Position numbers and translations under genes: made by a program | Assembly: GCF_017745275.1 (NCBI RefSeq) | Contig: NZ_JAGHZS010000001.1 | Span: forward strand, 620,001-684,000 | DNA: 64,000 nucleotides | Reading direction: 5' to 3' | DNA from: Chitinophaga sp. | Lineage (GTDB): Bacteria > Bacteroidota > Bacteroidia > Chitinophagales > Chitinophagaceae | Notes under the pieces: generated by a model | Database searches by the model: none | What the model was told of the DNA's origin: nothing | Seen by the model: the letters and a program-made list of their open reading frames with translations, nothing else | Part shown: one piece after another, positions 27,363 to 36,871 of the stretch | Layout of the letters: every line of letters starts with the position of its first letter | How positions within the stretch are numbered: position 1 is the stretch's first letter

Positions 27363-28388
27363 TCATTTACTGCTAATCTTTAATACACTGTTGGTCTGAT
27401 CATAACGGTAATTAAACTGCCCGGAAGTACGGCTTAATACATCCATTACTTCCTGAATTTTTTCTCCCTTTATACTCCCTGTAAATTCCAGTTGTTTCAG
27501 TCGTGGTTGTTCAAATATTACGGTGATATTATACCATCGTTCCAGCCGCGTAGCCAGGCTGGAAAAGGATTCTTTGTTAAATGAAAGGGTATTATCTTTC
27601 CATGCAATCTCTTTCACATCTTCTTTCTTATTACTCCGGAGTGACTGCCAGGAGGCAATAAAACCATTACCTGGCTGACGGGTCAATATCAGTTTTTGTC
27701 CTGGTTTCAACAATGCCTGCCGGGGTTTTGCATCTTCCTCGAATTGTAATTGTACACTCCCGCTGATCAATGCGGTTTCTACCATCGCTTCATCGGTATA
27801 AGCACGTAAGTTGAAGGAGGTGCCTAATACTTTCACCGTAGCACCTTTTACTTTTACCTCGAAAGGAACATTCGCCTGTTGCGCTACATCGAAATAGGCT
27901 TCACCTTCCAACTGCAATAAACGGTCATGGGTGCCGTAATCGTCGTCGTACACCAGCTTACTACCCGCATTCAGCCATACTACGGAACCATCCGGCAGCC
28001 GCACCTGGCTACGGGTACCACGGTTAGCCACTACTTCATGCACGGCAACATGTGGCTGATGCGTATAAAACAACAGCCCGCTGCCTATGGCTGCTAACAA
28101 CAGGAATCCTGCGGCCCAGGCAAAACGGCTATGCCTGCGTTGAACCGGAACGACTACCGGTACAGGGGCAATTTCAGGCACCCGCTGTTCCAGCAGGGCC
28201 AGTAAACGCTGTTGTTCGTCGGCGCTCACGATAGGCACTTCCTGGTGCCATACCCGCTCCAGCGCATTCACAGTGGGGGTTATTTCCGGATGCTCGGCAG
28301 ACAAGGCTTCCAGCTCCTCCAGTTCGCCGGGAGTAGCTTCACCATTTAGTTTGCGTGCGGTTAATATCCAGTATCGTTCAATGGGCAT
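27363..28388 (-). CDS. FecR-family anti-sigma factor, locus I
   Basis: A 341-residue inner-membrane regulator from the ATG ending at 28388 (MPIERYW); upstream in-frame ATGs exist. The N-terminal cytoplasmic part (1-110) binds the sigma factor. One membrane helix follows (FAWAAGFLLLAAIGSGLLFY). The periplasmic FecR domain has VRLPDGSVVWLNAGSKLVY, LEGEAYFDVAQ and VKVLGTSFNLRAY. The C-terminal DUF4974 domain has LERWYNITVIFEQP. It should receive the signal from the STN domain of SusC-I and release the sigma factor encoded just upstream (66-base gap). Confidence 0.92.
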   Translation of the reverse strand: MPIERYWILTARKLNGEATPGELEELEALSAEHPEITPTVNALERVWHQEVPIVSADEQQRLLALLEQRVPEIAPVPVVVPVQRRHSRFAWAAGFLLLAAIGSGLLFYTHQPHVAVHEVVANRGTRSQVRLPDGSVVWLNAGSKLVYDDDYGTHDRLLQLEGEAYFDVAQQANVPFEVKVKGATVKVLGTSFNLRAYTDEAMVETALISGSVQLQFEEDAKPRQALLKPGQKLILTRQPGNGFIASWQSLRSNKKEDVKEIAWKDNTLSFNKESFSSLATRLERWYNITVIFEQPRLKQLEFTGSIKGEKIQEVMDVLSRTSGQFNYRYDQTNSVLKISSK

Positions 28389-28454
28389 TGATAATTGCTT
28401 CGTCCTGATCATAAGACAAAACAACCGGGGAAATCACCTAAAAGAATTAGAAAA

Positions 28455-29003
28455 TTATTTTACAAGATGTGCATCCACTGCCGCATGAATCCGCTGAAAG
28501 GCAATAGCCAACTGGCTATCAATGGTGCGGACAGAAATACTGAGGATGGCGGCTATTTCTTTATATTTCAAACGTTCCTCTTTTGCCAGCTTAAAAATCA
28601 ACCGGCATTTGGGGGGTAATTTATCAATGGCTTCCTGCATGGCCTGTGTCATTTCACCGGCAATCAACTGCTGCTCCGGGTTAATAGTTCCCAGCGGTTC
28701 CAGCAACACTTCCATTTCTTCAAAAGCATAAAAGGTAATCCTGTCGCGCTTCTGCAGGTAATTCATACAGGCATTCCGTACGCTGGTAAAAAGATATACA
28801 CGGAGATTATCTATTTTCAGGAGTTCTGCCCGGTTACTCCACAATGCTGCGAAAATATCCGCTACAATGTCTTCCGCTGCCAGCGCATCTTTCACAAAAG
28901 AATGAGCAAACTTTGATAAGCCGGGCATTAAGTGCAGGTATAGCGCCTTGAAAGCGTTACTGTCATTGTTCAATGCTATATTTTTCTGCCAGGTGCTGAT
29001 CAT
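28455..29003 (-). CDS. ECF RNA polymerase sigma-70 factor, locus I
   Basis: A 182-residue sigma factor from the ATG ending at 29003 (MISTWQK); an ATG nine codons earlier is possible. Region 2 (about 20-90) has EDIVADIFAALWSNR and RVYLFTSVRNACMNYLQKR, which open the promoter. Region 4 (about 120-175) has LPPKCRLIFKLAKEERLKYK and a helix-turn-helix EIAAILSISVRTIDSQLAIA. It should drive susC-susD-GH116 under control of the FecR encoded downstream. A terminator upstream (29098-29132) isolates it from locus II. Confidence 0.93.
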   Translation of the reverse strand: MISTWQKNIALNNDSNAFKALYLHLMPGLSKFAHSFVKDALAAEDIVADIFAALWSNRAELLKIDNLRVYLFTSVRNACMNYLQKRDRITFYAFEEMEVLLEPLGTINPEQQLIAGEMTQAMQEAIDKLPPKCRLIFKLAKEERLKYKEIAAILSISVRTIDSQLAIAFQRIHAAVDAHLVK

Positions 29004-29097
29004 AACGAGCGTGACAAGCAATATAGGCAACCTTTAGGCACGTTGTACCTCCATGTTAAACCAACGTCACGAAATGTGAAAAAATCATCACCATATA

Positions 29098-29132
29098 GAA
29101 AAGCGGCGTTCTTCAACAGAACGCCGCTTTTC
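29098..29132. terminator. Bidirectional intrinsic terminator after the TlpA gene
   Basis: GAAAAGCGGCGTTC and its exact reverse complement enclose a 7-base loop. A/T tails lie on both sides. It ends the locus II transcript 19 bases after the thioredoxin gene and separates it from the sigma gene of locus I. Confidence 0.85.
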
Positions 29133-29151
29133 TTATGAGCTGCAAAAAAGA

Positions 29152-30252
29152 CTAGAATACCTCTTTCAACTTCTGTTCCAATGCCGCTCCCCTCAGGTTC
29201 CTGGCGATAATCTTTCCACTGGGATCCACCAGGAAATTGGTAGGCACGGCGCTTACACCGTATAATTTCGCCACCGGATTTTTCCAGCCACTCAGGTCCG
29301 ATACATGCGTCCAGGTAAGGTGATCTTTGTCAATAGCTGCTTTCCACTTTTCTGCGTTATCATCCAGTGATACACCGAGTATAGTAAATCCTTTGGCTTT
29401 ATAAGCTTCAAAAGCTTTGACCACATTGGGGTTTTCAGCGCGGCAAGGACCACACCAGCTGGCCCAGAAATCAATGAGTACATATTTACCCTTGAAGTCT
29501 GCCAGTGAAACCATTTTTCCATTTATGTCTTTCATAGAAAACGCCGGCGCTGTTTTTCCCTCTGCTGTTTTGGCCGCTACGGCCAGGAACGACTGGATAT
29601 TTTCGCCAAACAAAGAAGCTTTTGCTACAGGTCCCATCTTATCATACCATTCTTTCGCTTCTTTATCTCTGCCTGGCCCACTGTGGAAACGTCCTACCAG
29701 GTAGGCTTCCAGCACCGTATTCGGTTTAGTGGTGAGGTAGTGTTTTACAATGCTGTCGCCCTTTACATCCAATGCCTTGAAGCCGGCACTCACTTTTGCT
29801 TCCGTGGCCGAATCAGCTTTGCCGCCATTTGCTTTCCGGGAAGCATCGTACATTTCATTCAACTGTCCGGCAACAGGATACAATGTTTTCAGGGCGCCGT
29901 CAAAGGCTGCCCAGTCCTGTTGTGCCGGCCCTGCCGTCACAACTGCGTTTGCCAACTGCTTATCTGCGGATACAATGGTAGCTACCTTATCTTTCTCCAG
30001 CATGATGGAAAGAAAAGAGGAACTGCCGGCAGTGTGCAGGTAATACAGGTTGGTACCGGTAGTTTTCACAGAAAAGGAGAACTGCCCGCTTTTAATGTCG
30101 GCAGAATCCCTGACTTGTTTCTGATGATAGTCATAATCAATATACACCTTACCATTTTCACCATTTTTAATGGTGCCACGAATAACAGACTGGGCCTGGG
30201 TTACGGCAGATAAAGATAAAAGTGCCGCTGTAGCGGTCATTAAATTTTTCAT
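29152..30252 (-). CDS. TlpA-family thioredoxin with DUF4369 domain, locus II
   Basis: A 366-residue periplasmic protein. It has a signal peptide (MKNLMTATAALLSLSAVTQA), an N-terminal DUF4369-type beta domain (about 22-120, VIRGTIKNGENGKVYIDYDY), a helical middle, and a C-terminal TlpA/ResA thioredoxin domain (about 230-366). The redox motif is WASWCGPC, followed by AVPTNFLVDPSGKIIARN with the cis-proline. Such proteins reduce or reshuffle disulfides of exported proteins. Its gene is six bases behind susD of locus II, a recurrent pairing in Bacteroidota. The cargo of this locus may therefore be a peptide or thiol-containing compound, not a plain glycan. Confidence 0.9.
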   Translation of the reverse strand: MKNLMTATAALLSLSAVTQAQSVIRGTIKNGENGKVYIDYDYHQKQVRDSADIKSGQFSFSVKTTGTNLYYLHTAGSSSFLSIMLEKDKVATIVSADKQLANAVVTAGPAQQDWAAFDGALKTLYPVAGQLNEMYDASRKANGGKADSATEAKVSAGFKALDVKGDSIVKHYLTTKPNTVLEAYLVGRFHSGPGRDKEAKEWYDKMGPVAKASLFGENIQSFLAVAAKTAEGKTAPAFSMKDINGKMVSLADFKGKYVLIDFWASWCGPCRAENPNVVKAFEAYKAKGFTILGVSLDDNAEKWKAAIDKDHLTWTHVSDLSGWKNPVAKLYGVSAVPTNFLVDPSGKIIARNLRGAALEQKLKEVF

Positions 30253-30258
30253 GTGCGG

Positions 30259-31674
30259 TTAGTTTGTGTAACCAGCATTCTGCTGGATAGCGGTGTTCGT
30301 ATTTAATTCGTATTGAGGTATTGGCCAGAGGATGGCAGTAGATTTCCACGTCGGTTTCAATACGCGCAATACTTCATCTGCCTTGTTGGTACGGATCAGG
30401 TCAAACCAGCGATGCCCCCATTCTGCAAACAGTTCTATTCTCCGCTCCTGGGCAATCGCCTTGAGTAATGCATCTTTGGTAATAACCGGCGATAACAAGG
30501 ACAGTCCCGCACGGGAGCGGATGCTGTCTGCATCTGCAATGGCAGGCGTCATATTTCCCAATTGCGCATTAGCTTCTGCACGAATCAGGTACTGCTCACC
30601 CAGCCTGAACACAATTTCATATTCAGTGGCGTTCTCAGGTACAGTAGAACTACCAACCCTGACCTTGTATTTGGCGGGATACTGATACGTTTTACCATTG
30701 TATTTCTTAATACCTACCCAACTGGCGAGCCGCTTGTCTGTTACTTCAAAAGCGGCTGACAATACAGAATCCAATGCGTACTTTGGCGCAGAGGAACTGC
30801 TTGTATCCGGAATAAACATACTACCGGTAAAAGTATTGACACCGCGGTTGAGTACCGGCATCAATTCCCAGATGGCTTCCCCGCTTTCTTTCAGAAATAC
30901 TTTATTCAGATCTGTTACTAAGGTGTACGGCCCGGCAATTACCTCACCTGCTTTGGCGGCAGCTTCCGCATATTTTCCCCGGTACAGATAAGCACGTGCC
31001 AGCAAAGCGGATGCAGTAAAGCGATTAGGCCGTACTTTCCCGGAAGTAGGATAGGCAGCCTGCAGCAAACCTTCCGCCAGCTTCAGGTTAGCGATAATGG
31101 TATCGTATACCACCGCCACTTCTGCACGTGGCAGGCTGCTGTTAGCCTGATAATCAGTAGCCTCCGTTAAAGGAATTTTGCCATAGAGATTGGTCAGCTG
31201 AAAATAGATAAAGGCACGCAGAAAATAGGACTCACCCAACAACTGGGTATTCATAGCCGCGCTTACACCGTTAGGCGCCTGCAGACCCTTTAAAATAGCA
31301 TTAACACGGTATAGCGAAGCATAACCATACTGCCATAAATATTCTGCCGCTGAATACGACTGAAAAGTAATCTGGTTAGTAAAGAACTCCTGGTCTGCAC
31401 TGTTAAAACTATATATTTCATCCGCCAATAAACCACTATATACACTCAATGTACCATTGGCAATACGGGCTGAGCTGGTGCCCATCATATCCTGGTAGAC
31501 ACCGGACACGGCTGACAAGGCATTTGCATCGTTGGCAAACAAACGATCCGCCGGCACAACATCCGTCGGAGGATCAGCCTCCAGGAATTTTTTGCACGAC
31601 ACCATCGTTACACAACATAACAGCAATACTGCCAACAGGCTATTTTTTTTCGTATATACGTTCACGTTTCGCAT
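30259..31674 (-). CDS. SusD/RagB nutrient-binding lipoprotein, locus II
   Basis: A 471-residue outer-membrane lipoprotein. The signal runs to lipobox TMVSC with KKFLEADPPTD after it. Body motifs are GESYFLRAFIYFQLTNLYGK, RFTASALLARAYLYRGKYAE, FRLGEQYLIRAEANAQLG, RRIELFAEWGHRWFDLIRT and WPIPQYELNTN at the end, as in other SusD proteins. It lies 11 bases after SusC-II and six bases before the TlpA gene, so all three are co-transcribed. It is expected to bind the substrate at the cell surface. The ligand is unknown, and no hydrolase accompanies it. Confidence 0.93.
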   Translation of the reverse strand: MRNVNVYTKKNSLLAVLLLCCVTMVSCKKFLEADPPTDVVPADRLFANDANALSAVSGVYQDMMGTSSARIANGTLSVYSGLLADEIYSFNSADQEFFTNQITFQSYSAAEYLWQYGYASLYRVNAILKGLQAPNGVSAAMNTQLLGESYFLRAFIYFQLTNLYGKIPLTEATDYQANSSLPRAEVAVVYDTIIANLKLAEGLLQAAYPTSGKVRPNRFTASALLARAYLYRGKYAEAAAKAGEVIAGPYTLVTDLNKVFLKESGEAIWELMPVLNRGVNTFTGSMFIPDTSSSSAPKYALDSVLSAAFEVTDKRLASWVGIKKYNGKTYQYPAKYKVRVGSSTVPENATEYEIVFRLGEQYLIRAEANAQLGNMTPAIADADSIRSRAGLSLLSPVITKDALLKAIAQERRIELFAEWGHRWFDLIRTNKADEVLRVLKPTWKSTAILWPIPQYELNTNTAIQQNAGYTN

Positions 31675-31685
31675 GTTTTAATCAT

Positions 31686-34600
31686 TTATAAGGATAACTG
31701 GATACCGGCAGTATACATTTTCAACGGTGGCTGGAAAATGCCCTGTGTTTCCGGATCAAAGCCCAGGTAGTTGGTAATGGTGAGCAGATTTTGTCCCTGC
31801 AGATAGATCCGGCAGTTACTCAGCCTTAACCTGGATCTCCACGCCGATGGTATATTATACGCCAGGTACACATTTTTCAAACGGATAAAGGAAGCATCTC
31901 CCCAGTTTTGGGTAGCATTCATATAGTTGAACCATACCGGCGAATACGTAGTGGCACGGGGAATATTAGTAGCATCCCCGGGATTCTTCCACCGGTCCAG
32001 CACCGTTACATCAAAATTGCCCAATGCACCTATATTATTCCAGGCATTGTTGAAATAGTTAAACCCGGATTGTTTACTATACTGAACAAATATATCCAGC
32101 TGCCAGTCCTTATATCGCAGCGTGTTTTGTAACCCACCATAATATGCCGGTGTTCTGGTACCCAATACTATTCTCTTATTGAAGTCCATACTGGTAAATT
32201 GCGGTGCGCCTGTTTTAGGATCCACTCCTGTAAATTCATACCCTTTTGACACCTGTAAAGGTTGACCAATAGCGTAATTATAACGATAGGAAGAACTTTC
32301 CAACCCGGGATAACTTACCAGTTTATTTTGCGGGATAGTGAGATTAAAGGAAGTTGTCCATTTAAATGACTTACGGGATAAATTAGTGCTACTCACTTCA
32401 AACTCCCAGCCCTGGTTACGGGTTACGGCAGGCAAATTATATTGCACGGAGGTAAACCCGGCCGAAAATGGCAGGTTGTAACCCACCAGCTGGTTAGTAG
32501 TCCTGTTATTGTAAAAATTGATATTGAGCAGGAGTTTGTCTTGCAGGAAGCCTGTTTCCAGCGCTACATCAGCTTTTGCTACCTTTTCCCAGCCAAAACC
32601 GGAATTTGCCAACCGGGAAGGCACCAATGTATTCACACCGTTATAACTGTTGCCACTCACCGTCCAGCTGGACATATAACCATAATCGCCAATCATATCA
32701 TTACCGGTAATACCGTAGCTGGATCTCAGTTTACCAAAACTTAAAAATGGCAAATGATCTTTTACAAATGATTCCTCACTGAAGATCCAGGCGGCCCCCA
32801 ATGCGCCAAAATTACCGTAACGGTTTTCCGGTGCAAAACGTGAAGAACCATCCCTGCGCACCGTTCCATTTACCACATACTTACCCAGCAGGTTATATGT
32901 TAAACGACCGAAGATAGACTGATAACGATAATCATTATATCCCACATTAGGATTACCATAAGAAGAAGAAGCCACCAATGAAGTAGCGCCCTGCATAGAC
33001 CCCATCGTTGCCTCAGAAGAATAACCCGAAGCTGTTATGTAGTAGCCATCAGAAGTACGTTTCTGCCAGGTGGCTCCTACCAATGCTTTCAGGGTACCAC
33101 TTCCCAGCTTAAGCTGATAATCTACCTGTGGTTCAATGATAAAACCTTTTCGCTGCGTGTTTCCGAAATAGGCAACAGATTGTTTATAATAACGGGGATC
33201 CAGGGAAGATAATGGATTAGCGAGGTACTGGTCCATGCTGTTCTGATTGTAGCCCAAATTCAGCTTTAACTGCAAATTATCCAGGATAGCGTAACGCATG
33301 GTAACGTTGCTGTTCAGATAAGCCGCTTTATTATTATACCGCTGCAGCAACTTAGCTGCCGGATTATTTCCCATATCCCAGTTCATTTTTCCATCTGCTT
33401 TATATAACGGGAAGTTGGGAGGCAGATTATACAGATTTGCTAAATCACCTGAAAAGTTTTTATCATCGTCGTTGGTATAATTGGCTGCGAAGGCGAGGTT
33501 GAATTTTGCATCTTCTGAAGTGAAGTCGTAAGAAGCATTGAAGGCAATACGCTGATCACGGCCATCCCCGGGATTCACCGTCGTTTCCTTATGATAGTTG
33601 CTGCCCAGCATAAAACGATTTTTGCTGTCGCCGCCACTTAAACTCACCTGTGCATCGGATACATGCGCAGTTCCACCAATCAAATATTTTTGCCAGTCGG
33701 TATAGGCATGTTGGTCATAGGTAACCAGGTCGGGCGCATTAGCGGCAGTGGGTTGGATGTTATCGTTGGCGAAAGCTTCTTTTCTGAGTGCAAGGTATTG
33801 ATCCGTATTCAGCATATCCAGCATATGCGTTACTTTTCCGGCACCTGCATACACATTGGCATTCACGGCCAGCTTACCATTTCGTTGGGCTCTCTTTGTA
33901 GTAATGAGAATAACACCGTTAGCACCTTTTGAGCCATAAATGGCGGTAGCATCTCCATCTTTCAAAATTTCTATACTGGCAATATCATCCGGGCTGATAC
34001 TGTTGAGTGGGCTCCTGGAGCCTTGTACCGGCGTGCCCAGCGCATCGAACTGGTTCAGTGGTACCGAGAAAAAAGGAACACCATCCACAATGTATAATGG
34101 TTCGTTGCGGGTTACATACGGACTGTTTTCCCCGATGGAATTTTGTCCGCGGATTTGCACCACCACATTTGCGCCTGCTTTTCCGCTGGTAGCTGTCACC
34201 ACCAGTCCTGGTGCCCGGCCCTGCAAGGCCAGCAACGGATTACCTACCGGTTGCTCTTCAAACACGGCGCTGTTAATACGACTGATAGTACCGGTATTAT
34301 AACGCTTCGTGGTAGTGCCATATCCCATGATCACGGTTTCATCCAGCACGCTGGTAGCGCGTGATAACCTGATATGAATCACCGGTCTTTTACCAATGGC
34401 AATATGTTGTGGTACGCAGCCCAGGTAGGTAACATCCAGTGCAGCATCTTCCGAAATCCCGGCTAATACATATTCACCTTGTGATCCCGTACTGGTGCCG
34501 GCATTACTGTTACTCACCTTAATGGTCACTCCCGGTAGCGGTGTGCCCTCGGTATCTGTTACAGTACCGGATAAGCTAAAAGCAGCAGCACCTGCATGAT

Positions 34601-34958
34601 TATCTGCTGCTTTCCTGTTTAATACAATCACCTGGTTTCTCCTGATTTCATAGCTGATGTTCCTGTTGGCCAGTACATAATTCAATACTTCTTCCAGTGT
34701 ACCATTTTTAAAATCAAGTGTTACTTTGTCCTGGTCATCCAGCAACCGGCTATCGTAAAAAACGGTGAGCCCTGTTTGGTTTTTGATCGTTTTAAAAATA
34801 CTTTCCAAAGTTAGCTGTTGTCCTGAAACATGGACCCTTCTTACTTTTTCGCCCGTTTGTGCATTTACGGAAGTGCATACTAAAACGGAAAGCAGTGCAG
34901 TGATACTACCAACTGCCAACGACTGCCGGAGCCTTCTCCGCAGTGAGTTTCTTCCCAT
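31686..34958 (-). CDS. SusC/RagA TonB-dependent transporter with STN domain, locus II
   Basis: A 1,090-residue outer-membrane importer. A short basic signal peptide (MGRNSLRRRLRQSLAVGSIT) differs from the long leaders of loci I and III. It is followed by STN (VHVSGQQLTLESIFKTIK), a carboxypeptidase-like domain (FSLSGTVTDTEGTPLPGVTI), a plug (EPLYIVDGVPFFSVP, SIEILKDGDATAIYGSKGAN) and a barrel ending YTAGIQLSL. It works with SusD-II and is expected to signal through the FecR at 35050-36216. Unlike loci I and III, its leader has no antisense promoter or terminator, but it has a 9-bp inverted repeat (34974-35002). Confidence 0.93.
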   Translation of the reverse strand: MGRNSLRRRLRQSLAVGSITALLSVLVCTSVNAQTGEKVRRVHVSGQQLTLESIFKTIKNQTGLTVFYDSRLLDDQDKVTLDFKNGTLEEVLNYVLANRNISYEIRRNQVIVLNRKAADNHAGAAAFSLSGTVTDTEGTPLPGVTIKVSNSNAGTSTGSQGEYVLAGISEDAALDVTYLGCVPQHIAIGKRPVIHIRLSRATSVLDETVIMGYGTTTKRYNTGTISRINSAVFEEQPVGNPLLALQGRAPGLVVTATSGKAGANVVVQIRGQNSIGENSPYVTRNEPLYIVDGVPFFSVPLNQFDALGTPVQGSRSPLNSISPDDIASIEILKDGDATAIYGSKGANGVILITTKRAQRNGKLAVNANVYAGAGKVTHMLDMLNTDQYLALRKEAFANDNIQPTAANAPDLVTYDQHAYTDWQKYLIGGTAHVSDAQVSLSGGDSKNRFMLGSNYHKETTVNPGDGRDQRIAFNASYDFTSEDAKFNLAFAANYTNDDDKNFSGDLANLYNLPPNFPLYKADGKMNWDMGNNPAAKLLQRYNNKAAYLNSNVTMRYAILDNLQLKLNLGYNQNSMDQYLANPLSSLDPRYYKQSVAYFGNTQRKGFIIEPQVDYQLKLGSGTLKALVGATWQKRTSDGYYITASGYSSEATMGSMQGATSLVASSSYGNPNVGYNDYRYQSIFGRLTYNLLGKYVVNGTVRRDGSSRFAPENRYGNFGALGAAWIFSEESFVKDHLPFLSFGKLRSSYGITGNDMIGDYGYMSSWTVSGNSYNGVNTLVPSRLANSGFGWEKVAKADVALETGFLQDKLLLNINFYNNRTTNQLVGYNLPFSAGFTSVQYNLPAVTRNQGWEFEVSSTNLSRKSFKWTTSFNLTIPQNKLVSYPGLESSSYRYNYAIGQPLQVSKGYEFTGVDPKTGAPQFTSMDFNKRIVLGTRTPAYYGGLQNTLRYKDWQLDIFVQYSKQSGFNYFNNAWNNIGALGNFDVTVLDRWKNPGDATNIPRATTYSPVWFNYMNATQNWGDASFIRLKNVYLAYNIPSAWRSRLRLSNCRIYLQGQNLLTITNYLGFDPETQGIFQPPLKMYTAGIQLSL

Positions 34959-34973
34959 AAAATAGATTTTGGT

Positions 34974-35002
34974 TTAATCCGAAATAATCGTCATCGGATT
35001 AA
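34974..35002. repeat. Inverted repeat in the SusC-II leader
   Basis: TTAATCCGA (34974-34982) and TCGGATTAA (34994-35002) are perfect inverted repeats 11 bases apart, centred about 30 bases upstream of the SusC-II start. It could be an operator or an mRNA leader hairpin. No T run follows on either strand. Confidence 0.5.
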
Positions 35003-35049
35003 CTACAAATGAACAGATGCTTCGGGTGAACGGTAGTAACAAACTTTTT

Positions 35050-36216
35050 TTAAGGCCGGCTAAAATGTAGCTGGTTGCCACTAAAATAATAATGTAAGTG
35101 CGTAGATGTTTGCAGGTCCTGTAAAAATTCAGGCAACTTATTTTTTTCTACCATGCCGGTAACCGATGTATTGGCCACCTCCGGCTGATCAAACACTACT
35201 TTTATATCAAACCATCTTTGCAGTAATGGCTGCATATCCTGTAATGTAGTATGATGAAAATAACTGATTCCTTTCATCCAGCTCAGTACTTCTCCTTCAT
35301 CAAATCCTTGTATCGTCAATGGTGCATCGCCGTTAGACACGGCCTCCGTACCGGGTCTTAACGGTACTTTTTTATGATCGGCGCCTGTTACAATCACTGC
35401 GCCTTCCACCAGCGAGGTAGTTTCATGTGTGCTATAAGTGTTGATATTAAAAGCTGTTCCCAATACCTGCACCGTTGTATGTGGCGTGTGTACTACAAAT
35501 GGCTGGTCACTGTTTTTAGCGACCTTAAAATACGCCTCCCCTTCCACGTATACTTCGCGCTGCCCTCCGGAAAATGTAAAAGGAAAACGTAAGCGGGTAG
35601 CTGCATTCAGCCATACTTCCGTACCATCAGATAATGTAAGCCGGTAGTCCGCTGCAGCAGGCACTAACAGGGTATTCATGGCGTCGTTGCCATTGCCCGT
35701 ATAAGCCAGTCCATTCTTACTATTTTGTAATTGCACACCACCGGACTGCAATTGTTGAATGGCACTATCGCCGGTTAAAGCAAGGGCTGTTTGGCCGGCT
35801 ATCAGCAGTTGTACGGCTTGTGGTTTTGCAGGCGTATAGGGATGCTCCGCTGCCAGTGGCACCATTACCCGCACCGGCTTCAACAGGTGATAAAGTCCCG
35901 TTGCCGCCAGCAGCAACAACACCGCTGCTGCCACACGGATCAGCCAACGATAGCGGTGCAGCAGGGATACCCTGGCTACTGGTACAGCCGTTTCTTGTAT
36001 GGCATGTAAACGCGCCAGCTCAGCTGCAGGATCCAGCTCTTGTGCAAAAGTAGTAGCATCCAACACTGCTGCTGCTTCCTCCAAAGAGGCCCATATCTCG
36101 CGCGCAGCGGCATTTGTAGCCAACAGGTGGGCCAGCTCCTCCGAATCAGATTCGGACAAGGTGCCGGTAAGTTGTTCCATGAACAAAATCCGTATGTGTT
36201 CGCTACTCGTGGCCAT
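35050..36216 (-). CDS. FecR-family anti-sigma factor, locus II
   Basis: A 388-residue single-pass inner-membrane protein. The N-terminal sigma-binding part (MATSSEHIRILFMEQLTGTL) is followed by the membrane helix WLIRVAAAVLLLLAATGLYH, then the FecR domain (YRLTLSDGTEVWLNAATRLR, VEGEAYFKVAKN, TVQVLGTAFNINTYS) and the C-terminal DUF4974 domain (LLQRWFDIKVVFDQP). It is expected to hold the locus II sigma factor until SusC-II signals. The sigma gene ends 16 bases upstream. Compared with FecR-I the segment between helix and FecR domain is longer, with AVQLLIAGQTALALTGDS. Confidence 0.92.
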   Translation of the reverse strand: MATSSEHIRILFMEQLTGTLSESDSEELAHLLATNAAAREIWASLEEAAAVLDATTFAQELDPAAELARLHAIQETAVPVARVSLLHRYRWLIRVAAAVLLLLAATGLYHLLKPVRVMVPLAAEHPYTPAKPQAVQLLIAGQTALALTGDSAIQQLQSGGVQLQNSKNGLAYTGNGNDAMNTLLVPAAADYRLTLSDGTEVWLNAATRLRFPFTFSGGQREVYVEGEAYFKVAKNSDQPFVVHTPHTTVQVLGTAFNINTYSTHETTSLVEGAVIVTGADHKKVPLRPGTEAVSNGDAPLTIQGFDEGEVLSWMKGISYFHHTTLQDMQPLLQRWFDIKVVFDQPEVANTSVTGMVEKNKLPEFLQDLQTSTHLHYYFSGNQLHFSRP

Positions 36217-36232
36217 TACAGTTATACTACAA

Positions 36233-36793
36233 TTAAATGTTGCTATCGGGTGAATCCTTTTCGCTAATTTTTATCTTTTCCCGCAAAAATTTTAATGCCA
36301 GCTTCAAATGTGTTTTTAACGAATTAACGGAAATACTCATATCATCCGCTGCTTCCTGGTACTTTTTCTGTTGCAGATATACCAAACGAAAAGCCTGTTG
36401 CCGTTGTACCGGCAGCTCACGCATGACATGTATTACCTGCTGATATATTTCGGGAGAGCGGGTTTCCGGGATCATATCCCGCTCCAGTTGCAGTCCATAC
36501 GCTTCCAGCTCCCGTTGTTGATAAGCTTGTTTCTTCAGTAAATTAAGGCATCGGTGCTGCACTGCACGGAAAAGATATCCCTTTATTTCCCCATGCAATT
36601 GCCGGTACAATTGCTTATCCCACATTTCCAGGAAAAATTGCTGCACCAAATCTTTGGCCTGCTGTTCATCCTGTAAAAGAAAATACGCATTAGTACATAG
36701 CATCCGGTAATACTTCAGGAAAATAGCGTCGTACGCCGATTTATCCCCCGTATTTAACTGCTGTAACAATAATATGTCCTGCTGTTCCTCCAT
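36233..36793 (-). CDS. ECF RNA polymerase sigma-70 factor, locus II
   Basis: A 186-residue sigma factor. The frame is open up to 36883, but that part lies in foldback element 2, so the ATG ending at 36793 (MEEQQDILL) is the likely start. Region 2 contains KDLVQQFFLEMWDK and GYLFRAVQHRCLNLLKKQA. Region 4 contains LPVQRQQAFRLVYLQQKKYQ and the helix-turn-helix EAADDMSISVNSLKTHLKLA. It is followed 16 bases later by its FecR and then SusC-II. Element 2 upstream separates it from locus III. Confidence 0.92.
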   Translation of the reverse strand: MEEQQDILLLQQLNTGDKSAYDAIFLKYYRMLCTNAYFLLQDEQQAKDLVQQFFLEMWDKQLYRQLHGEIKGYLFRAVQHRCLNLLKKQAYQQRELEAYGLQLERDMIPETRSPEIYQQVIHVMRELPVQRQQAFRLVYLQQKKYQEAADDMSISVNSLKTHLKLALKFLREKIKISEKDSPDSNI

Positions 36794-36871
36794 GACTGGC
36801 TCCACATCCTGAATACACTGGTTGGTTGGTTTTGCAGGATAAATGTAGTAAAAAAGGAACCAGGATACAAG

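Noticed and set aside
34959..35049. A third antisense RNA opposite SusC-II
   Set aside because: The start-codon region reads TAAAATAG, not TAnnTTTG, and the T run at 35042-35048 has no convincing stem before it.
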